DNA of 29,164 nt, taken from JBPOJN01 sp052033505 (GTDB lineage Bacteria > UBA10199 > JACPAL01 > GCA-016699445). Positions within the stretch are counted from its first letter, which is position 1; every line of letters starts with the position of its first letter. The notes under the pieces were generated by a model. The model ran no database searches. It had not been told where the DNA came from and saw only the letters and a program-made list of their open reading frames with translations. Made by a program: the position numbers and the translations under genes. The stretch spans positions 1 through 29,164 of the forward strand of contig JBPOJN010000021.1 of NCBI GenBank assembly GCA_052033505.1. Reading direction: 5' to 3'. Below are positions 24,484 to 29,164 of this stretch, piece by piece.

Positions 24484-24515
24484 GGCATCCGAACCGATAC
24501 GATAGGCATCGGAAC
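24484..24515. repeat. Imperfect direct repeat in the yicC upstream gap
   Basis: GGCATCCGAAC (24484-24494) and GGCATCGGAAC (24505-24515) match at 10 of 11 positions, 21 bp apart, i.e. about two helical turns. The rest of the 170-bp gap (24377-24546) holds no recognisable gene apart from a doubtful 26-codon frame on the minus strand (24429-24509). Confidence 0.4.
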
Positions 24516-24546
24516 TTCCTCATAAAAGTGCCAGACTTCTTAAGAT

Positions 24547-25221
24547 TTACGCCTCAAACCGGATCTTGGTGCCACCGATCGTGACCAGGTCGCCTTTTTT
24601 GAGAATTTTGGATTCGACTTCGGCGCCGTTCACGAAGGTGCCGTTTTTGCTGACCAAGTCCAAGACGCCTACGCGACCCGAAGCGTCGTAGTACAGCATC
24701 GCATGCAGCCTGGAAATTGAGATGTCTTGGAGCGCCACGTCGTGATCCCTCAAGAAACCGCCCAACATCTCGACGCCGGGCTTATCGGAGTTTTTCGCCT
24801 GACCGCCTTGAAACTGGCGGCTTAGGTATTGGACCACAAGTTTTTTGGAGTTTTCATCGAGGGACAAGGTCGTGTCGACGCTGAAAATCTTGGTGCGTTC
24901 GACGTCGTCTAACGAACGTCCTAAAGCGCGGCACGTACCTTGTTCGACTTCGATTTTACGCCCCTTATCCTGACCCTCGACGACTAAAAACACGGACTTG
25001 ACTCCCGTGGGGCCCGATCCCGCGGAGCTGGAAGAACGATCACTCTCTTTATCGGATTTCACCATGGGCTGAGCCTCCTCGGAAAGCATCATCGGGACAC
25101 CGTCGCGGATCGGAAAAAGCACTTGGCAAGCGGGACAAGCCAATCCCTTCTCATTTTGCGAAAGACCGACAGGCCCCTTGCATTTGGGACACGCCAAGAT
25201 CGAGACGAGGTCTTTGTCCAT
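24547..25221 (-). CDS. Trm112-like zinc-ribbon / FHA domain fusion protein
   Basis: 224 residues. Residues 1-50 are a Trm112/YcaR-like zinc ribbon (Cys11, Cys14, Cys29, Cys32; LVSILACPKCKGPVGL and FPIRDGVPMMLSEEA). A Ser- and Gly-rich linker (about 54-73) leads to an FHA domain: VFLVVEGQDKGRKIEV, GRS at 101-103, then ISISRLHAMLYYD (residues 167-179), KNGTFVNG and GDLVTIGGTKIRFEA. The phosphothreonine-binding Ser and His of the S-R-x-H motif and the Asn of NGT are kept. About 60 extra residues lie between the GR and SRxH motifs, longer than in most FHA domains. FHA domains bind phosphothreonine proteins; Trm112 modules bind methyltransferases. The combined function is unknown. It follows skp/ompH after 10 bp. 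Confidence 0.85.
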   Translation of the reverse strand: MDKDLVSILACPKCKGPVGLSQNEKGLACPACQVLFPIRDGVPMMLSEEAQPMVKSDKESDRSSSSAGSGPTGVKSVFLVVEGQDKGRKIEVEQGTCRALGRSLDDVERTKIFSVDTTLSLDENSKKLVVQYLSRQFQGGQAKNSDKPGVEMLGGFLRDHDVALQDISISRLHAMLYYDASGRVGVLDLVSKNGTFVNGAEVESKILKKGDLVTIGGTKIRFEA

Positions 25222-25231
25222 GTCCGGTCGC

Positions 25232-25780
25232 TTATTCCGTCTTCAGAGGCCCCGTGAATCGTTGATTGTAGAGAGTGATCAAACGGGCCGTGAGGTCTTC
25301 TTTCGATTTCGCGTAGAGAACAGCATCCTGAGAAGTTTCGACGATGAGCGAGAAGCCTTCTTTCTGACCCACTTCGGCGGTGATTTGCTTCAGGTTGTCC
25401 AGAATTTGACCCGTCATCTTGCCTTCGCGGCGCATCAGCTCTTCGCGGAAACCGCCCATATTCTTCTGAAGCTCGAGGAATTTTTCCTGAAAGGCCTTCT
25501 GCTTGGCGGCCATGGCTTCTTGGGAGAGAACGGACGCTTGTTTCTGCGCTTCTTCTTGGAGACGTTTCAGCTCTTCTTGCTGGGCGGTGAGTTTCGCCTG
25601 TTTCGCGTCGAACTCGGCCTTCAAAGCGGCTTTTGCCTTCTTGCCCTGCTCGACTTCGTTCAAGGCGTTCTGAAAATTCACGGTCCCGATTTTAATGTCT
25701 TCGGCACGCGCCTTCGAAGCGACGACTGCGAACAGGCACAGCATTCCGACGGCTAAGGTCATTCTTTTCGTAAAGGTCAT
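25232..25780 (-). CDS. OmpH/Skp-family periplasmic chaperone
   Basis: 182 residues with a Sec signal peptide (RMTLAVGMLCLFAVVASKARA, cleavage after Ala about residue 25) and a mature Skp-like chain: IKIGTVNFQNALNEVEQGKK, a long Lys-, Glu- and Gln-rich coiled coil with tentacle heptads, and a C-terminal VGQKEGFSLIVETSQDAVLY strand that closes the trimer body. Skp carries unfolded outer-membrane proteins across the periplasm. The ATG at 25780 follows AAGAGGAGG at 9 nt; an extension to 25858 would put 26 unlikely residues before the signal peptide. bamA and lpxD, frequent neighbours, are not next to it. Confidence 0.92.
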   Translation of the reverse strand: MTFTKRMTLAVGMLCLFAVVASKARAEDIKIGTVNFQNALNEVEQGKKAKAALKAEFDAKQAKLTAQQEELKRLQEEAQKQASVLSQEAMAAKQKAFQEKFLELQKNMGGFREELMRREGKMTGQILDNLKQITAEVGQKEGFSLIVETSQDAVLYAKSKEDLTARLITLYNQRFTGPLKTE

Positions 25781-25862
25781 ACCGGCGATCCTCCTCTTTA
25801 GGTGGTCTGGATGAAACACGATGAGGCCCGGATATAAGGTTGCCCTTCTATGAAACACAAGA

Positions 25863-25890
25863 AATTTATGGCTCTCAAGGCGACCGTCAA
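25863..25890 (-). promoter_or_regulatory. Candidate sigma-70 promoter for skp/ompH
   Basis: Minus-strand TTGACG (25885-25890), 16-bp spacer, TAAATT (25863-25868), giving an approximately 75-nt leader before the Skp gene. A second candidate nearer the gene (TTGTGT, 17 bp, TTATAT) is weaker at -35. The 214-bp divergent skp/pyrG gap must hold promoters for both genes; none was clear for pyrG. Confidence 0.4.
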
Positions 25891-25994
25891 AAGGTGCGGA
25901 TTATTTTTTCGCCTTTATGAAAATTCCCCTGGCGTTTTTTTCGAACAGGTCTAAAGAGAAATTCCAGCCAGGAAATTTTTCCGAAAAAATTAAT

Positions 25995-27731
25995 ATGAAA
26001 ACCAAGTTTATCTTCGTCACCGGAGGCGTCGTCTCCTCCCTCGGTAAAGGCCTTGCGGCTGCATCCATCGGATCTCTGCTGGAAGCGCGCGGACTCACCG
26101 TCAGCATCCAAAAACTGGACCCGTATCTCAATGTCGACGCCGGCACCATGAACCCGTTCCAGCACGGCGAAGTCTTCGTCACCGAAGACGGTGCCGAGAC
26201 GGATTTGGATCTCGGTCATTATGAGCGCTTCACCCACATCCGTACCACGCGGTTGAACAACTTCACGACCGGCCGCATCTACGAAGCCGTCATCAATAAA
26301 GAGAGAAAAGGCGAATACCTCGGCAAGACCGTCCAAGTCATCCCCCACATCACGGACGAGATCAAAGGCGCCGTCATGCAGGCCGCCCAAAAAGTCGACA
26401 TCGCGATTGTCGAAATCGGCGGCACCGTGGGCGACATCGAGAGCCTACCGTTCTTGGAAGCCATCCGTCAGTTCCGTTTCGACGTCGGCGAGGAAAACTG
26501 CCTTTATATCCATCTGACCTTGGTTCCCTTCATCCCCACCGCGGGCGAACTCAAGACGAAACCCACGCAGCACTCGGTGGGCAAGATGCGCGAGATCGGT
26601 ATCCAGCCGGACCTCCTGCTCTGCCGTACCGACCGCGTGCTTTCGAAAGAACTGAAGGCCAAGATCGCAATGTTCTGTAACATGCCCGCCCAGTGCGTGA
26701 TGACGGCGCAGGACGTCGAATCGATTTATGAAGTGCCTCTGGCTCTTCACGAAGAAGGCATCGATGAGAAGATCGTCGAGATCTTGAATATCTGGACCAA
26801 GTCTCCGGATCTGACGGCGTGGAAGACACTGGCGGCCAAAATCCGGAATCCCCGCGGCTCGGTTTCGATCGCCGTGGTCGGCAAATACGTCCATCTGACG
26901 GATTCCTACAAAAGCCTCAACGAAGCCTTGAGACACGCGGGCTTTGTGAATGAAACGAAGGTCCATCTCGAGTTTTACGACTCCGAAGAACTGGAAGCGT
27001 CGGACAATATCGCCGCGATACTCTCCAAACACGACGGCATCTTAGTACCCGGTGGCTTCGGAAACCGCGGCGTCGAAGGCAAGATCGCAGCGATCCAGTA
27101 CGCACGCGAAAACAAGGTCCCCTACTTCGGCATTTGCTTAGGGATGCAATTGGCCGTCATCGAATTCGCGCGCAACGTGTGCGGATTCAAAGACGCAAAC
27201 TCGACCGAACTCGATCCGCAGACGAGCCATCCCGTCATCGCGCTCATGGAGGAGCAGAAGGCCGTCGTCATGAAAGGCGCCAGCATGCGCCTGGGCGCTT
27301 ACCCGTGCGACGTCGAAAAAGGCACGCTCGCCTTCGAGGCCTATTCCGAGCGTCACATCACGGAACGGCACCGTCATCGTTTCGAGTTCAACAACGCCTT
27401 CAAAGAAAAATTGTCCGCCAAAGGCCTCGTCATCTCAGGAATCTGTCCTCAGGGGGGCTTGGTCGAAATGGTGGAGCTTAAAAAACACCCGTGGTTCCTA
27501 GGCTGCCAGTTCCATCCCGAATTCAAATCACGACCCCATCAGCCGCACCCTCTCTTCACGCGCTTCATCAAAGCCGCGTCCGAGTTCGGCTTGCGCCGTG
27601 CGTGGTCGGGGCAATCAAATCCAGCGAGTCAATCGAATCAGGCGAATCAGGCGAATCAGGCGGCCGAAAAAACCGCGGTTGAGGAAACCGAACGCAAGTC
27701 GCAAAATGTCAAGACGAAATCCTCTCTCTGA
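25995..27731 (+). CDS. pyrG: CTP synthase
   Basis: 578 residues. The synthetase domain starts with KTKFIFVTGGVVSSLGKG (P-loop) and contains QKLDPYLNVDAGTMNPFQHG and EDGAETDLDLGHYERF. The glutaminase domain has PGGFGNRG, the nucleophile Cys381 in FGICLGMQLAV, and the His/Glu pair in QFHPEFKSRP. It aminates UTP to CTP with glutamine as donor. The ATG at 25995 matches family starts; one 26 codons upstream (25917) lacks similarity, and no good Shine-Dalgarno precedes either. The usual protein ends soon after LFTRFIKAA; here about 40 further residues follow, rich in Ser, Asn, Gln and Ala and partly encoded by a 9-bp tandem repeat. Confidence 0.96.
   Translation: MKTKFIFVTGGVVSSLGKGLAAASIGSLLEARGLTVSIQKLDPYLNVDAGTMNPFQHGEVFVTEDGAETDLDLGHYERFTHIRTTRLNNFTTGRIYEAVINKERKGEYLGKTVQVIPHITDEIKGAVMQAAQKVDIAIVEIGGTVGDIESLPFLEAIRQFRFDVGEENCLYIHLTLVPFIPTAGELKTKPTQHSVGKMREIGIQPDLLLCRTDRVLSKELKAKIAMFCNMPAQCVMTAQDVESIYEVPLALHEEGIDEKIVEILNIWTKSPDLTAWKTLAAKIRNPRGSVSIAVVGKYVHLTDSYKSLNEALRHAGFVNETKVHLEFYDSEELEASDNIAAILSKHDGILVPGGFGNRGVEGKIAAIQYARENKVPYFGICLGMQLAVIEFARNVCGFKDANSTELDPQTSHPVIALMEEQKAVVMKGASMRLGAYPCDVEKGTLAFEAYSERHITERHRHRFEFNNAFKEKLSAKGLVISGICPQGGLVEMVELKKHPWFLGCQFHPEFKSRPHQPHPLFTRFIKAASEFGLRRAWSGQSNPASQSNQANQANQAAEKTAVEETERKSQNVKTKSSL
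27635..27661 (+). repeat. 9-bp tandem repeat inside the 3' end of pyrG
   Basis: Three perfect copies of GAATCAGGC (27635-27643, 27644-27652, 27653-27661), preceded by a degenerate copy-like stretch. Being 9 bp, changes in copy number keep the frame and add or remove an Asn-Gln-Ala unit. Confidence 0.85.
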
Positions 27732-27760
27732 AAATAAATCCTGATTTTCCGGTGTCTTTC

Positions 27761-27789
27761 TTGACAAGGTTTCACGTCGTTTCTAAAAT
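27761..27789 (+). promoter_or_regulatory. rpoN: Sigma-70 promoter for rpoN
   Basis: TTGACA (27761-27766), 17-bp spacer and TAAAAT (27784-27789) form a near-consensus promoter in the 152-bp gap after pyrG, giving a leader of about 85-90 nt. It indicates that rpoN is transcribed independently of pyrG. Confidence 0.78.
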
Positions 27790-27883
27790 CAGCCTACAGA
27801 ATTTATAAGACTTCATTCCGACATATTCGCTTGAAATAGAGTGGCTTGGGCGAGAACGACAAGAACAGAGAGCAAAATATCTT

Positions 27884-29164
27884 ATGGCTTTGGAAATAAA
27901 ACAAAGCATCAAACTCTCCCAGCAGCTCGTCATCACACCGCAACTTCAGCAAGCGATCAAACTTCTCCAACTCTCGCGCCTGGAACTTGAAAACTTGGTC
28001 CAAAGCGAGCTGATGGAGAATCCCATCCTTGAGGAGATGCCCGAGGAAGCGCCGAAAGAATCCGAAGAAGTCTCCGTCACTGAACCCATGGCCCTCCTGC
28101 ATGATTCTTCGGACAAGAAAACGGCCGAAGTTGGCACAACAACGGGCGAACTCAAGGAACCGACCAATTTCGATTGGGAAAACTACCTTGGAAACTACAA
28201 TAGCGCCGAAGGACCCTCCGAAGGTGGGAACTTCGCGGACGAACCCCCCGCTTATGAAAACTTGGCTCCCGTGGGTGCCTCCCTTCAAGATCACCTAATC
28301 TGGCAGCTGCACATGGCAGGCATGCCCCAAAAAGAAGTCGAGATCGCCGAGGAAATCATCGGCGCCGTCGACGACGACGGTTACTGCAAGGCCGACTTGA
28401 TGGAGTTAAGCCAGGCGAACGGCGTTTCGCTCTTCGATACGGAGCAGGTCTTGTCGCGCATCCAGGAGTTCGACCCTCCCGGCGTCGGCGCACGCGACTT
28501 GAAAGAATGCCTAAAAATCCAGATCCGCCCTTTCGACCACTCGGACCGGATGCAACTGGAAACTTTGATCGATTATCACCTCGAAGACTTGGAACGGAAA
28601 AATTACCCGGCCATTATTAAAGACATGCGGCTGACCTTGGTCCGTCTCAAAGAACTCGCGCACCTCATCTCCACTCTGGAACCAAAACCCGGACGCCCCT
28701 TCGGCGGCGAGCGTCCCCAATACATCACGCCGGACGTCTTCGTGGAACAGGTCGGTCCGGAATATATCGTCTTCTTAAATGACGACGGACTCCCGAAACT
28801 CCAAGTCAGCAATTTTTACCGCAATGCGCTTCACCGCAAAGAAATGCCGGACAACGCCAAGGAATACATCCAAGACAAATTACGTTCGGCGATGTGGCTG
28901 ATCCGGAGCATTCACCAAAGACAAAGAACGCTTTACCGCGTCACTTGCTCCATCGTGAAGTTCCAAAAAGAATTTTTGGAAAAAGGCATCCATGCCCTGC
29001 GCCCCATGCTACTACGGGACGTGGCCCAAGACATCGGCATGCACGAATCCACCGTTTCACGAGTGACGACGAATAAATTCGTGCAGACACCCCGTGGACT
29101 TTTTGAGCTGAAATTTTTCTTCAACTCGCGCGTTCCGTCCGGAGACGAAGAAGGACTGACGTCG
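27884..29164 (+). CDS. rpoN: RNA polymerase sigma-54 factor (runs off right edge)
   Basis: Partial gene; 427 codons are visible and the 3' end is beyond the window. Region I is the Gln- and Leu-rich activator-responsive segment (IKQSIKLSQQLVITPQLQQA, LLQLSRLELENLVQSEL, ENPILEE). An acidic region II (about residues 46-115) follows, then the core-binding domain (LIWQLHMAG, AEEIIGAVDDDGYC, IQEFDPPGVGARDLKECL) and the helix-turn-helix region with LRPMLLRDVAQDIGMHESTVSRVT and KFVQTPRG. The RpoN box that reads the -24 element lies beyond the edge. Sigma-54 directs transcription that needs AAA+ activators, so such regulators should exist elsewhere in this genome. The start ATG follows AGAGAG at 11 nt. 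Confidence 0.96.
   Translation, partial: MALEIKQSIKLSQQLVITPQLQQAIKLLQLSRLELENLVQSELMENPILEEMPEEAPKESEEVSVTEPMALLHDSSDKKTAEVGTTTGELKEPTNFDWENYLGNYNSAEGPSEGGNFADEPPAYENLAPVGASLQDHLIWQLHMAGMPQKEVEIAEEIIGAVDDDGYCKADLMELSQANGVSLFDTEQVLSRIQEFDPPGVGARDLKECLKIQIRPFDHSDRMQLETLIDYHLEDLERKNYPAIIKDMRLTLVRLKELAHLISTLEPKPGRPFGGERPQYITPDVFVEQVGPEYIVFLNDDGLPKLQVSNFYRNALHRKEMPDNAKEYIQDKLRSAMWLIRSIHQRQRTLYRVTCSIVKFQKEFLEKGIHALRPMLLRDVAQDIGMHESTVSRVTTNKFVQTPRGLFELKFFFNSRVPSGDEEGLTS

Noticed and set aside
25781..25858. Longer N-terminus for the Skp/OmpH protein
   Set aside because: It would place 26 residues before the signal peptide, and it covers the strong Shine-Dalgarno at 25790-25798.
27730..27749. Inverted repeat GAAAAT...ATTTTC after pyrG
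   Set aside because: It is A/T-only apart from the ends, with an 8-nt loop and no T-tract; not a convincing terminator.
27803..28294. Minus-strand frame opposite the start of rpoN
   Set aside because: It is antisense to the conserved region I of sigma-54 and has no recognisable motifs.
1..29164. CRISPR arrays, tRNA/rRNA genes, insertion sequences, prophage or defence islands
   Set aside because: None was seen on reading through; apart from the toxin-antitoxin pair, nearly all sequence is accounted for by housekeeping genes.

Overview
The window is ordinary-looking chromosomal housekeeping DNA from a Gram-negative bacterium. The signs are a Skp/OmpH-type periplasmic chaperone, several lipoproteins, a LolB-like lipoprotein, sigma-54 and the exo VII/IspA/TlyA cluster. 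Gene content and order, with moderately high G+C, suggest a deltaproteobacteria-like lineage (Bdellovibrionota, Myxococcota, 'UBA10199' or similar), but I cannot place it firmly. Coding density is very high. No intergenic gap exceeds about 215 bp, and I saw no tRNA, rRNA, CRISPR array, IS element or phage gene.

Left part (1-13.2 kb, all minus strand). After the 5' part of an acetolactate synthase gene at the left edge comes one long run of tightly packed genes, read from right to left: rpsP, khpA, trmD, a patatin-like lipase, xseA, xseB, ispA, yjbQ, a RuBisCO-like protein, tlyA, a TPR lipoprotein, a LolB/DUF4292-like lipoprotein, an OppA-like binding protein and an MscS channel. Many genes overlap by 4 bp or are 1-10 bp apart, so translational coupling is likely. 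A clear sigma-70 promoter precedes rpsP, and ilvB appears to have its own.

Middle (13.4-20.5 kb). purU is on the plus strand. On the minus strand follow rsmI, a Phd/PIN toxin-antitoxin pair, glutamine-dependent nadE, an SCP2-like protein, a DUF2752 protein, a frameshifted DUF4870 membrane protein, a long-chain acyl-CoA ligase and a YraN-family protein.

Right part (20.5-29.2 kb). rpmB (plus) faces a minus-strand run read from right to left: skp/ompH, a Trm112-FHA fusion, yicC, gmk and relA/spoT. Divergent from skp are pyrG and then rpoN, which has a near-consensus sigma-70 promoter and runs off the right edge.

The most interesting observation is the RuBisCO-like protein. It keeps the carbamylated-lysine/metal cluster but has lost other RuBisCO residues, and it sits (with yjbQ) between ispA and tlyA, where many bacteria carry dxs. 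Other notable points are the Trm112-FHA fusion with a long insert, the DUF4870 frameshift, conserved operons lacking a usual member (rimM, rplS, dxs, rpoZ), and a CTP synthase with a repeat-encoded C-terminal tail.
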